Source of the DNA: Hyphomonas sp.
Lineage (GTDB): Bacteria > Pseudomonadota > Alphaproteobacteria > Caulobacterales > Hyphomonadaceae
Reading direction: 5' to 3'
DNA length: 64,000 bases
Assembly: GCF_013823385.1 (NCBI RefSeq)
Contig: NZ_PNMA01000018.1
Span: 18,322 to 82,321, forward strand
The position numbers and the translations under genes are program-made. The notes below the pieces were generated by a model, which had not been told where the DNA came from, ran no database searches, and saw only the letters and a program-made list of their open reading frames with translations. Below are positions 19,984 to 28,320 of the stretch, piece after piece; the first letter of the stretch is position 1, and every line of letters starts with the position of its first letter.

Positions 19984-20745
19984 TTAGTTGCCGCCCTGGC
20001 GCTGTTTGACGCCTTCTTCATCGGCGGCGGCGCGGTCTTCTGCGCTGAACTCCACGGCAGGGGCGGCGCCCTTGCCATAGGCCCGGGCTTTCTGGGCGAG
20101 GGCGTCCATCGACTCGTTCATGCGGCCCTGGCCAACCGCCATCGTCTTGGACGAGGCCATGCCGACGGCTTCGGCGTCGTTGAAGCTTGCAAATTCAGCG
20201 CCGAGGAACACGACTTCCCAGCCGCGCGCCTGCGCCCGGTCGAGCGCGGCCTTCGCCCCCTGCTTGGTGAACTCGCGGGAGGAGTTTTCAAGGCCGTCCG
20301 TCATGATGACGATGACAGCCTTTTCTGGATTGTCCGCTTCGGCGCGGGTGATGATCTTGCCGATGGCATCATATAGCGGGGTCATGCCGCGCGGGCTGGC
20401 CTCATCATTGGTGATCTTCTTCCAGGCCGTCGGGTCCACCTTGTCGCGCAGCACATCGAACTGCATGCCATCCTGATAGTCGAAGACGGCGACGGTCACG
20501 GCCGTCTTGATGTCAGCCCCGGCAATCTCTGTCCCCGGAGCATCTGCCGCGAAGCTCTCGGCATAGGCGTTCACCGACGAGAGCGCCTCGTCCCAGATGT
20601 TTGACATGGACCCGGTACGGTCCAGAAGCACATAAGACTGAACCGTCTCGGGCTTGGGCGGCTTGGGAGGTAAGACTTTGGCGGAAGCGGTGGCGGCCAG
20701 AGCTGCGCCGGCGGCGATGGCGAGGATGGAGTGAAAGAGTTTCAT
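19984..20745 (-). CDS. Secreted von Willebrand factor A domain protein
   Basis: The 253-residue protein has a signal peptide (cleavage near ATASAK) and one vWA domain. The metal-site motif reads LLDRTGSMS (D-x-T-x-S variant of DxSxS), with the partner Thr in GMTPLYDA and the Asp in VIVIMTDGLENSS. vWA domains bind protein ligands through a Mg ion, so the protein probably mediates periplasmic or surface protein contacts. No neighbouring moxR or chaperone gene is present. The C-terminal ~40 residues are charged and probably disordered. The target is unknown. Confidence 0.75.
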   Translation of the reverse strand: MKLFHSILAIAAGAALAATASAKVLPPKPPKPETVQSYVLLDRTGSMSNIWDEALSSVNAYAESFAADAPGTEIAGADIKTAVTVAVFDYQDGMQFDVLRDKVDPTAWKKITNDEASPRGMTPLYDAIGKIITRAEADNPEKAVIVIMTDGLENSSREFTKQGAKAALDRAQARGWEVVFLGAEFASFNDAEAVGMASSKTMAVGQGRMNESMDALAQKARAYGKGAAPAVEFSAEDRAAADEEGVKQRQGGN

Positions 20746-20828
20746 GCGGGCGTCCCTTCCCAGTTGCTGTGTGTGGGCAGGAGGCTGCGCCCCGAATACG
20801 GCGCGTCTGTGTCACGAATCAGGAATAG

Positions 20829-20864
20829 AAAAGGAAAAGGGCCACCTTTTGAGGGGTGGCCCTT
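20829..20864 (-). terminator. Terminator after the desaturase gene
   Basis: AAGGGCCACC and GGTGGCCCTT form a 10-base stem with an eight-base loop. On the minus strand it is followed by CCTTTTCCTTTTC-type T-rich sequence, 45 bases after the desaturase stop codon. Confidence 0.85.
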
Positions 20865-20908
20865 GTGAAACTGAACAGGCGTTCAGACTGAGGCGTTCCG
20901 GGAACTGA

Positions 20909-21799
20909 TCACGCAAAACGCGGCGCGATCTTCAGATCCTTCACCCAGCCGATCTTCTCAAGGAAGAGAAGCACCGTGCCGTTATAATCCACGATGCGGT
21001 TCCAGATGCCTTTGCGCGGACGATGCAGCGCGCTTTGCGGCTCGTCATGGTGGTGATCGTGGAAGGCTTCCCCGCCCGTCAGCAGCGCCATCAGATGATC
21101 CGCCCACACCGGCGTCTTGAGATGGCCGAGCACATTGATGCCATAGACGGTGGCATGGAACTGGATCGCCCGGCCGATCACGACGCTGGCATGCAGCAGC
21201 GCGGTCAGCACCAGCGAGCCGCCAGCGGCCCAGACGATCAGATAGATCAAGGCCGGGATGACGAAATGGATGACGATGCTGATCTCATTATAGAAGCGGT
21301 CCATCCATACGATGACCGGTTGCTGTTTCAGCCAGGCCGCCATCGGGCGGGCGGTGTCTTTCCGGTCGCGGAAGAGGATCCAGCCAACCCAGGCCCAGCG
21401 CTTGGACTCGAAGGGATTGTGCGGGTCGCCAGGACCATCGGCAAAGCGGTGGTGCTGTGAGTGATAGTTCACCCAGTCGCGCAGGTTGCCCTGCATGGCG
21501 ATGATGATGTTGAGCATGGTCAGCACCTGGGCGGGCCATTTCATTTCCCCGGCGCGGTGCTGCAGGATGCGGTGCATCGGCCCGATGCCGAGATTGCACC
21601 AGAATACCGAGAAGGCGATCACGGCGCCGGCGATCGGCAGGTACCACCAGTGGAAGGTCAGCTCGCTGACAAAGATGCCGAGCAGCACCATGGTGGTGAA
21701 CAGGGCCACACCCAGGGCGGGGTAGCCAAAGGCCGAGAAAAAGCTCGGGATATCGAAAGTTTTCCAGTTTTTTGGGATCGCGGCGGAACGCGGGGTCAT
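20909..21799 (-). CDS. Membrane fatty acid desaturase (acyl-CoA delta-9 type)
   Basis: The 296-residue di-iron membrane desaturase has three histidine boxes: HRILQHR near residue 88, HSQHHRFAD near residue 117, and FHDHHHDEPQSALH near residue 250. Four hydrophobic segments lie between them. The arrangement with HxxHH and the terminal HDHHH fits the acyl-CoA/phospholipid delta-9 desaturases, which insert a cis double bond using O2 and an electron donor. No reductase is adjacent; the ferredoxin reductase at 46.5 kb could donate, but this is speculative. The ribosome-binding site GAGGA precedes the ATG. Confidence 0.87.
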   Translation of the reverse strand: MTPRSAAIPKNWKTFDIPSFFSAFGYPALGVALFTTMVLLGIFVSELTFHWWYLPIAGAVIAFSVFWCNLGIGPMHRILQHRAGEMKWPAQVLTMLNIIIAMQGNLRDWVNYHSQHHRFADGPGDPHNPFESKRWAWVGWILFRDRKDTARPMAAWLKQQPVIVWMDRFYNEISIVIHFVIPALIYLIVWAAGGSLVLTALLHASVVIGRAIQFHATVYGINVLGHLKTPVWADHLMALLTGGEAFHDHHHDEPQSALHRPRKGIWNRIVDYNGTVLLFLEKIGWVKDLKIAPRFA

Positions 21800-22032
21800 T
21801 TCAGTTCAGTCCTCTTCAGGCCGGCCATATCTGGCGCGGCAGTCCCCCATATAGGTACGGCAATCTCACTTTGGCTGCCTTAAGACAGGATTAAGATGTC
21901 TTGGGCTGCGGTTAAAGTTGTAATTGCGTCTCAACTGCGTTCCTTACGCGAGTGTAATCGCGATGCCGCAAGGCAGGTGACGGCGCGGGGCCCGATCCGC
22001 TATGCGTGGATGGCACGGGATAAGGGGCTGAC

Positions 22033-23250
22033 ATGGCAGACGAGCGCCATCTGAAGGAATTGCAGCGTGTGGCCGAACTGCTCGGCCTGGATGACGAGGT
22101 CAGCCAGGATACGTCCGAGGCGCGCCTGCCCTGTCCCCTGCACGAAGAGTGCGTGGCCTCTTCAGGCGACAATAACCTCATCCTCAACTGGCAGCGCCAC
22201 GCCTATCGCTGCGCCGGAACGGGTGAGACCGGCCCGCTTCGCGACCTCATAAAACAGCTCGAAGCGATCCGGGCGAGCCGTCTTCTGCCGGCGCTGCGCA
22301 GCGAAACGCTTCCGGAAAGCATCACGCCGCCGCCTCCGGCGGCCCCGATCGATGCGGAATTCACCGAGGTCACCCGCGCGGCCAATCCGGTCCTGAAGAC
22401 AGAGGCCAAGGTGCTGCAGCTCAAACCCGAGCAGAAGCTGCCGACGCCTGAAGAGATCCAGGCAGAAAGGGAGGAACGTCTCGCAGCCCTCAAAGCGCAG
22501 CGGGCCGAGAAGCACCGGGGGCGCAGTGAGCGGCTGATCATCGGCGCCCTGGCCCTGATCTTCCTGCTGGCGGGGCTCGCGGCGGCGGGCCTGTCCGGTT
22601 TTGCCAATTATCAGGCCTTCTCCTCGACCGTGACCGACCCGGTGCAGGGGCGCATCTGGGGCTGGGCCGGGGTCATCGCCGCCATCATCTCTTTTGGCGG
22701 CTTCACCTTCGTCTACTGGCACGGCGCCAATCGCCGCTTCAAGGAAGCCGCCCGCGCGATGATCTTTGCAGCCGTCGGCGCGGGCGCCTCCATTCTCGGC
22801 ACCGAGATCTACATCCGCAGCAATGCCGAAGCTTCGGCCGCCGCCGTGGAGACCGCCAGTTCCAACCGGGCGGTTCTGGAATCCCAGATTGCCGACTGGC
22901 GCCGCCAGCTGGAGGGCATTCCGCCGGAAACAAGATCCGTTGAAGGCCTTGAAGCCTACATCTCAGAAGTCGAGCGCGTTGGCCGCACCGATCAGAAGCC
23001 CTACCGCGACGCGCAGAATGAATTGGGTCTGGCGAGGCGCCGGGACGAACTCACCGCGCGGATTGAGGCGGCCAATGCCGAACTCCTCGGCCAGGGCTCC
23101 GGCAATATCCTGCTGCAGGCCGAGCAGCGCGCTTCCCTGCCCAGCTGGCTGTTTGCCGCCCTGCTGGAACTCTTCTCAAGCCAGGCCACCTCCATCGGCT
23201 TTGTTGCCCTGCTCCTGCTGGCAGGCGGGCGGCAAAAGCCGGAAGACTAG
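22033..23250 (+). CDS. Membrane protein with N-terminal degenerate primase-type zinc finger
   Basis: Residues 34-72 read CPLH, then HAYRCAGTGETG and LRDLIKQLE. This has the shape of the CHC2 zinc-binding domain of DnaG primases (CPxH, then YxCFGCGxxGD), but the fourth ligand is missing: Thr 63 stands where Cys is expected. A Pro-rich linker with a charged helix (about 140-165) leads to three membrane helices (about 166-190, 203-225, 237-258), a long coiled coil (about 262-350) and a last hydrophobic segment (about 375-400). No primase catalytic domain follows, so replication activity is unlikely. I do not recognise the family. The stop codon overlaps that of convergent epmB by three bases. 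Confidence 0.6.
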   Translation: MADERHLKELQRVAELLGLDDEVSQDTSEARLPCPLHEECVASSGDNNLILNWQRHAYRCAGTGETGPLRDLIKQLEAIRASRLLPALRSETLPESITPPPPAAPIDAEFTEVTRAANPVLKTEAKVLQLKPEQKLPTPEEIQAEREERLAALKAQRAEKHRGRSERLIIGALALIFLLAGLAAAGLSGFANYQAFSSTVTDPVQGRIWGWAGVIAAIISFGGFTFVYWHGANRRFKEAARAMIFAAVGAGASILGTEIYIRSNAEASAAAVETASSNRAVLESQIADWRRQLEGIPPETRSVEGLEAYISEVERVGRTDQKPYRDAQNELGLARRRDELTARIEAANAELLGQGSGNILLQAEQRASLPSWLFAALLELFSSQATSIGFVALLLLAGGRQKPED

Positions 23251-24299
23251 CCACCCTGCGCGCCTGGCAGGGGATGCAACTCACCATCCCTTCCGCGAAG
23301 GCGGAAATCATCTTCGCGGCGCTCGATATCCGGCAGGTTCATGACCGCCTTGGAGACGCCGCCGGGAATGTCGGCCACGTAGTGAGGCGTTGCCAGGCCC
23401 GTGAGGTCATCGCGCAGGCGGCGCACCAGCGCCTGCCCCTCTTCCACCGGCACCCGGAAATGCGCTGTGCCGGGGGCAGCGTCCAGTTGATGCAGATAGT
23501 AGGGTTTTATCCCTGTACTGAGGAAAGCGCGCATCAGGTCTGCCAGGGCGTCGAAGCTGTCATTCACACCGCGCAGCAGCACTGATTGCGACACAAGCGA
23601 GATGCCCGCCTGCGCGAGGCGGCGGATGGCCGCGATTGCCTCCGGAGTAAACTCCCGCGCATGATTGGCGTGAATGGCCACAAAGACGGCCTTGCTCCGT
23701 CCCCGGATCGCCTCAACGAATTCCGGGGTGATGCGCTCCGGCGCGGCGACGGGCACGCGGCTATGCCAGCGGATCAGCTTTACATGCTCAATGGCTTCAA
23801 GCCGGCGCGTGATCTCGCCGGCCCGCGCCGGCGACAGGACCATCGGGTCACCGCCGGTAAGAATGACCTCAAATATCTCCGGCCGCCCGGCAATATAAGC
23901 CAGAGCCGCTTCAAGCTCGGCCTTGCCCAGCGGCGCGCCCTTCTCCGGCCCGACACGCTCACGCCGGAAACAGAAACGGCAGTAGACCGGACAGGTCGAG
24001 GTGATCTTCAGCAGCACGCGGTCAGGATAGCGATGCACGATCCCCGGCACGGGGCTGTGGGCGGTGTCGCCGATCGGGTCTTCGGTTTCACCCGGCAGAG
24101 CGTTCAGTTCTTCCCCGGACGGAACATATTGCCGGCCGATCGGGTCGCGGGGATCGGCCGGGTCGATCAGGGCCGCCAGAGGCTCCGGCAGGGCGATCAC
24201 ATACTGCTCGGCCACACGGGAGAGGATCTCCACCTCATCTGCCGGAATGAGGCCTGCTGCCAGAAGCTCCCCAGGACTGCGGAGGGTAACCGGTTTCAT
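23247..24299 (-). CDS. epmB: EF-P lysine 2,3-aminomutase
   Basis: The 350-residue radical SAM enzyme of the KamA family has the cluster motif CPVYCRFCFRRE (CxxxCxxC) near residue 107 and the GGDP motif in ILTGGDPMVLSP. EpmB converts lysine to (R)-beta-lysine for the modification of elongation factor P. Assignment as EpmB rather than a fermentative lysine aminomutase rests on its shorter length and on the adjoining epmA and efp genes. Its start overlaps the epmA stop codon by four bases (ATGA), so translation is probably coupled. Confidence 0.9.
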   Translation of the reverse strand: MKPVTLRSPGELLAAGLIPADEVEILSRVAEQYVIALPEPLAALIDPADPRDPIGRQYVPSGEELNALPGETEDPIGDTAHSPVPGIVHRYPDRVLLKITSTCPVYCRFCFRRERVGPEKGAPLGKAELEAALAYIAGRPEIFEVILTGGDPMVLSPARAGEITRRLEAIEHVKLIRWHSRVPVAAPERITPEFVEAIRGRSKAVFVAIHANHAREFTPEAIAAIRRLAQAGISLVSQSVLLRGVNDSFDALADLMRAFLSTGIKPYYLHQLDAAPGTAHFRVPVEEGQALVRRLRDDLTGLATPHYVADIPGGVSKAVMNLPDIERREDDFRLRGRDGELHPLPGAQGG

Positions 24300-25339
24300 G
24301 GGCGGGGTTCTTCCGCAATGACGGGCGGCGTCCAGAGCACCTCATTGATCGCGTTTGCCCCGCTCGCCAGCATCACCAGCCGGTCAAAACCGAGCGCCAC
24401 ACCGCTTGCCTCCGGCATGGCCGCAACGGCTGCCACAAAATCGGGGTCCAGAGGATAGCGCTCGCCATAGACCGCTTCCTTGAGGTCCATTTCAGACTGC
24501 TGCCGGGCCACCAGCAGGGCGGCATCGGTCAGCTCACGATAGCCATTGGCCAGTTCTACACCGCAGGCATAAAGCTCAAACCGCTCGGCAAAGCGCGGAT
24601 CGTCCGGCGCCGGCCGCGACAGGGCCGCCTCGCTGACCGGATAGCGATGCAGGAAGGTCAGCCGCCCCATGCCCAGATGCGGCTCGATCTTCGTAACGAG
24701 GATGGCCGAAAACACATCCGTCCAGGTCGCCCCTTCCGGCACGCCGATGCCAGCGGCCAGCGCAGCGCCCCGGAACGCGCCTGCGTCCTCCAGATGACGG
24801 GTGAGGTCGATCCCGGCATACCGGTCAAACGCCTCGGCAAGGGTCAGCCATTCGGGCTCTGCGAACGGGTCGCAGACCTGCCCCTTCCAGACGAGCTGAC
24901 GCGTGCCCGCCGCCTTAGCTGCCCTTCTCGCGATGGCCGTGCAATCGCCCATCACATCCGCCATGCCTGCCCCTGCCCGGTACCATTCCAGCATCGTGAA
25001 CTCGGGCGAATGCCGGCCGCCAGATTCCCGGTTCCGGTAGGCGCGGGCGAAATCGAAGATGCGCGTCTCGCCGGCCGCCAGAAGCTTCTTCATGGCAAAC
25101 TCTGGCGAGGTATGGAGGTAAAGTGTCCGGATTTGTCCACTATCTGTCACGTATTGTGTCTGGAATGCGTGCAGATGGGCCTCGTTGCCCGGCGAAACGA
25201 CCAGCGCGCCGCATTCGGTCTCCAGAAATTCCTGCGCCTCAAACCAGCGCCGCAAAGCGGACTTGATCTTGCCGCGCGCCAGAAGATGGCGGCGCCGCCG
25301 GGCATGCGTCTCAGGACTCCACCACGCAGAAGCTTCCAT
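24296..25339 (-). CDS. epmA: EF-P beta-lysylation ligase
   Basis: The 347-residue product resembles the catalytic core of class II lysyl-tRNA synthetase without the anticodon-binding domain. Motif 2 appears as FDFARAYRNRESGGRHSPEFTMLEWY, and motif 3 as ASGVALGFDRLVML. EpmA (GenX/PoxA) activates (R)-beta-lysine and attaches it to a conserved EF-P lysine. I placed the start at the ATG at 25339, giving the normal length; the upstream frame has no support. It is divergent from efp across 133 bases, so the pathway enzymes and their target sit together. Confidence 0.92.
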   Translation of the reverse strand: MEASAWWSPETHARRRRHLLARGKIKSALRRWFEAQEFLETECGALVVSPGNEAHLHAFQTQYVTDSGQIRTLYLHTSPEFAMKKLLAAGETRIFDFARAYRNRESGGRHSPEFTMLEWYRAGAGMADVMGDCTAIARRAAKAAGTRQLVWKGQVCDPFAEPEWLTLAEAFDRYAGIDLTRHLEDAGAFRGAALAAGIGVPEGATWTDVFSAILVTKIEPHLGMGRLTFLHRYPVSEAALSRPAPDDPRFAERFELYACGVELANGYRELTDAALLVARQQSEMDLKEAVYGERYPLDPDFVAAVAAMPEASGVALGFDRLVMLASGANAINEVLWTPPVIAEEPRP

Positions 25340-25472
25340 AAGGCCTGTTCCTGGGGTCAAAAGTCTGCCGTAAACTGCCGGGCCAGACTGAAAAGCCACA
25401 GCATTCGGCTGGCCAAATGGCGCGGAGGCGGTATATAGCGGCCCTTTCGCTCTCGCAACTCAGGAACACCCC

Positions 25473-26045
25473 ATGGCCGTTGAAATCGCAGCGGATATCC
25501 GCAGAGGCAACATCATCGAGTACACCGACGGCCAACTGTATGTTGTCCTCAAGGCAGAGTCTTTCCGTCCCGGCAAAGGCACGCCGACAACCACCATCGA
25601 GATGCGCCGCATCTCCGACGGCATCAAAGTTGTCAATACTTTCAAGACCTCCGACAAGCTCGAGAAGGCTTTTGTCGAGGAGGTCGAGCACACCTATCTC
25701 TATCCGGAAGGCGACAATTACGTCTTCATGAATTCGAGCAATTACGAGCAGGTCGTTGTTCCGGGCGCGATGGTCGGCGATAGCGCCGCCTATCTGCAGG
25801 AAAACATGGCTGTCAGCCTGCAGATGTTCAACGGTGAAGCGGTGTCCATCACCCTGCCCCAGCGTATCACCGCAGAAATCGTGGAAACCGAACCGGTGGT
25901 CAAAGGCCAGACGGCTTCGGGCTCTTACAAGCCCGCCATCCTCGACAATGGTATCCGCATCATGGTGCCCCCGCATGTCGGCGTGGGAACCCGCGTTGTG
26001 GTCAATACCGAAGACGGCAGCTATCTCGAGCGCGCCAAAGACTAA
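25473..26045 (+). CDS. efp: Elongation factor P
   Basis: The 190-residue three-domain EF-P binds ribosomes stalled at proline stretches and stimulates peptide bond formation. The modification loop reads [12 protein letters not shown]; Lys 35 in PGKG corresponds to the lysine that receives beta-lysine in E. coli EF-P. The C-terminal OB domain ends [20 protein letters not shown]. The presence of epmA and epmB directly across the divergent promoter supports beta-lysylation rather than rhamnosylation (which uses Arg) in this organism. Confidence 0.96.
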   Translation: MAVEIAADIRRGNIIEYTDGQLYVVLKAESFRPGKGTPTTTIEMRRISDGIKVVNTFKTSDKLEKAFVEEVEHTYLYPEGDNYVFMNSSNYEQVVVPGAMVGDSAAYLQENMAVSLQMFNGEAVSITLPQRITAEIVETEPVVKGQTASGSYKPAILDNGIRIMVPPHVGVGTRVVVNTEDGSYLERAKD

Positions 26046-26457
26046 ACTATTTTCAATAAAATAATCCGGAACCGGATTCCGGGGCTGCGCGTAGTATTCA
26101 TGTAGCAAATTTTGCTATGCCATCTATCTTGTACCCTAAGCCGGTGCGGTATCCCGCACCGGCCTTTTTTTATCCCTCACGCCACTATCCTTGATTTTAA
26201 AAGAATTTTTCAAGTATTCGCGCTCGATCGCGTAGAAACCACTCGTTAACTATTGGGATCGATACTCGTCACAGCTGCTCCAGAGAGCGCAAAATGCGGC
26301 CCCGACCGCAACACAAGATAGATTTCGCACCAGAACCGACGGCGTTTCCCGCATTGCCTCCCTGCATGCGGTTCCCGCCAGCGCTATTGTGGAAGGATCT
26401 ATGTCTTGACCCAGCCGATGAGCAGAAAAGACCCGGCATCCAAGCGGAGCACCTGCC
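26046..26457. other. Intergenic region between efp and the ECF sigma gene
   Basis: The 412 bases contain the efp terminator (26140-26171), then about 290 AT-richer bases up to the sigma factor gene. GGAAC followed 17 bases later by CGTA occurs near 26070-26095, which is close to the alphaproteobacterial general-stress promoter (GGAAC/CGTT) but not identical. Open frames on the minus strand lack coding character. I see no other gene. Confidence 0.4.
26140..26171 (+). terminator. efp terminator
   Basis: GCCGGTGCGG and CCGCACCGGC form a perfect 10-base stem with a TATC loop, followed by seven T. Confidence 0.92.
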
Positions 26458-27027
26458 ATGGAGCGCCCTGAACACGCCCCCGCCCCTACGGGCCCTGACA
26501 GCTTTGTCCATGAGCTCGAAGCGATGGTGCCCCATATGCGGGTGTTTGCGCGGAAACTCTGCCGCAATGATGATCTGGCCGATGACATCGTCCAGGAAGC
26601 CTGCCTGAAAGCCTGGGCAGCTCGCGACCGGTTCATCGCGGGCGCGCCGATGAGGCCCTGGCTGTTTAGGATCATCCGCAATGCCTACGTCCAGCACTGG
26701 CGCAAAGCCTGGCGGTCCTCCTCGCTCGATCCCTCAGACGCCGAAAAATTCCTCGTCGCCCCAGACAATCAGGAGTGGGCCAGCGATTTTCAGGTCATGC
26801 AGCAGGCATTGCTCCACCTGCCCGCCAAGCAGAGGGAAGCGCTTGTGGCCGTGCTGGCGGTGGGGTTCAGCTATGAAGAAGCCGGGCATATTCTCGGTTG
26901 CAGCGAAGGCACCGTGAAAAGCCGTGTAAGCCGCGGACGGGAAGCGCTGGCCGACTTGATGGACCCCTCATACTCCAAAAGGCCCTATGCCGAACCCTCC
27001 CCTTTTGAGCCCGGACAAGCCGCCTGA
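26458..27027 (+). CDS. ECF-type RNA polymerase sigma factor
   Basis: The 189-residue sigma-70 family protein has region 2 (LCRNDDLADDIVQEACLKAW with PWLFRIIRN) and region 4 (LPAKQREALVAVLAVGFSYEEAGHILGCSEGTVKSRVSRGR as read). It should direct RNA polymerase to a dedicated promoter set. The sequence resembles the general-stress sigma factors (EcfG-like) of alphaproteobacteria, but the usual neighbours NepR and PhyR are absent, so control is unclear. No anti-sigma gene adjoins it. A terminator follows 14 bases after the stop codon. Confidence 0.85.
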   Translation: MERPEHAPAPTGPDSFVHELEAMVPHMRVFARKLCRNDDLADDIVQEACLKAWAARDRFIAGAPMRPWLFRIIRNAYVQHWRKAWRSSSLDPSDAEKFLVAPDNQEWASDFQVMQQALLHLPAKQREALVAVLAVGFSYEEAGHILGCSEGTVKSRVSRGREALADLMDPSYSKRPYAEPSPFEPGQAA

Positions 27028-27040
27028 GTAAACAGTGTGA

Positions 27041-27069
27041 TGGCCCGGAAAACTCCGGGCCACTCTTTT
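27041..27069 (+). terminator. Terminator after the sigma factor gene
   Basis: TGGCCCGGA and TCCGGGCCA form a nine-base stem around AAAC, followed by CTCTTTT. Confidence 0.85.
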
Positions 27070-27618
27070 CTGGAACAGCCCGGAGTTTCGCGGCGACGGG
27101 ATCGTCAGGTTCCGCAGGGAACGTCGATGCTTCTGCATAAACGATGATCCGGTGCGCGCATAAGTATGACAGCCACGCACCGGATCTCACCGCGCCTTGA
27201 CTGGGATGGGATCCAGAAGCACGGCGTGGGTACCGGAAAGACAGCGCTTATGCGGCTTGGGGGGGGAATGACGCAGCGCGTCCTTCCGGTATCACTCCCA
27301 TTACGCGCTTCCCGCAATCGAGTTCCATTCAAGGCAACATAAAAATCGCAATTGGGTAGGGCTCAACGTTATTGCGCGGGGACGCAAGGCGCACTGAAGG
27401 CCGCCGTGATGCCGAACCCGCCGCGAGTTGAGGGGAAAACCGCCTGACACCAAATTTCGGCAGATGACGCGGAATTGAAGCTGGCCACGCCCATCCTGCC
27501 GCCAGATCATCTTTCCCTGCGCATTGCGTTATGTATCTGTAAATCCTGAGATGAATATCTTCCCGAAGGAACCACGGGCAGCAGGAGTAAGTTGCCCTTG
27601 GCGCAGCCGGAGCGGGCG
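27070..27618. other. Long gene-free region before the response regulator
   Basis: About 550 bases hold no convincing gene on either strand. At 27231-27291 TACCGGAA and TTCCGGTA, extended by further imperfect pairing (AGACAGCGC against GCGCGTCC), could close a 61-base stem-loop with a G-rich loop. This might be a small RNA or a leader structure. Near the response regulator gene, CAGGAG precedes a TTG at 27592 and GGAGCGGG precedes the ATG at 27619. Confidence 0.35.
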
Positions 27619-28320
27619 ATGCGCATAGTGCTGATAGATGATGACCGGATGGTGCTGGAAACCATCACCCTGAGCTGGCCGGACCCTGCCGATCAGTTTG
27701 ATACTTTTGAGTCCTTCGAAGCGCTCAAAACACTTCTTTACTCTCCTGGCTTCGCTGATGTGGATTGTGTGATCCTGGATCTGCAGCTGCCGGATGCGTC
27801 GGGATCGCAGATTCTCACCGAAATCCGCAAGCTCAGCGACGTCCCCATCCTGATGCTATCAGGATGGGGGGATACGGAGTTTCGCGCCGACCTGATCAAT
27901 CGCGGGATTGATGACTATGTTCTCAAACCCGCGAGCGCGAAGGAACTGCACGCCCGCGTAAGCCGTCTGACGAAACGGTCAAAAGGGCTGCCCGCAGTTG
28001 AACTGCCGGACACCATTGCCATTGGCGGGCTGAGCTATTTGCCCAAGGACCGGGGTTTGCGCCACGGTCTGCAATTCACGGAGCTTACACATGCGGAAGC
28101 GAAACTGCTTGAGGCACTGATCTCCGCTGGCGGCAAGCCGGTTGCCCGGAACGACCTTTACCACCAGGCCTTTGGACGTCCTTACAGGGAAGGCGAAAAA
28201 GTTCTGGAGACCTATATCAGCCGGCTTCGCCAGAAGCTCGAGGATCTGGAAAATGGCTCTGGAAATTCCCTGCAGACCGCTCGCGGGATAGGATACCGCC
28301 TGGCGACCGGATCCCTCTAA
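27619..28320 (+). CDS. OmpR-family response regulator
   Basis: The 233-residue protein begins MRIVLIDDDRMVLE, a receiver domain with the acidic pocket, the phospho-acceptor Asp in CVILDLQLPDASG, the Thr/Ser-containing LMLSGW strand and the Lys in YVLKPAS. The C-terminal winged helix (ELTHAEAKLLEAL to ETYISRLRQKLE, then GIGYRL) binds DNA as in OmpR/PhoB. A TTG at 27592 is an alternative start. The gene converges on the hybrid kinase gene with overlapping stop codons. Pairing of the two is plausible because they are neighbours, but the kinase carries its own receiver. Confidence 0.88.
   Translation: MRIVLIDDDRMVLETITLSWPDPADQFDTFESFEALKTLLYSPGFADVDCVILDLQLPDASGSQILTEIRKLSDVPILMLSGWGDTEFRADLINRGIDDYVLKPASAKELHARVSRLTKRSKGLPAVELPDTIAIGGLSYLPKDRGLRHGLQFTELTHAEAKLLEALISAGGKPVARNDLYHQAFGRPYREGEKVLETYISRLRQKLEDLENGSGNSLQTARGIGYRLATGSL

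Noticed and set aside
26069..26095. GGAAC-N17-CGTA as a general-stress sigma promoter
   Set aside because: The -10 element deviates from CGTT, and it lies at the efp 3' end before the efp terminator.
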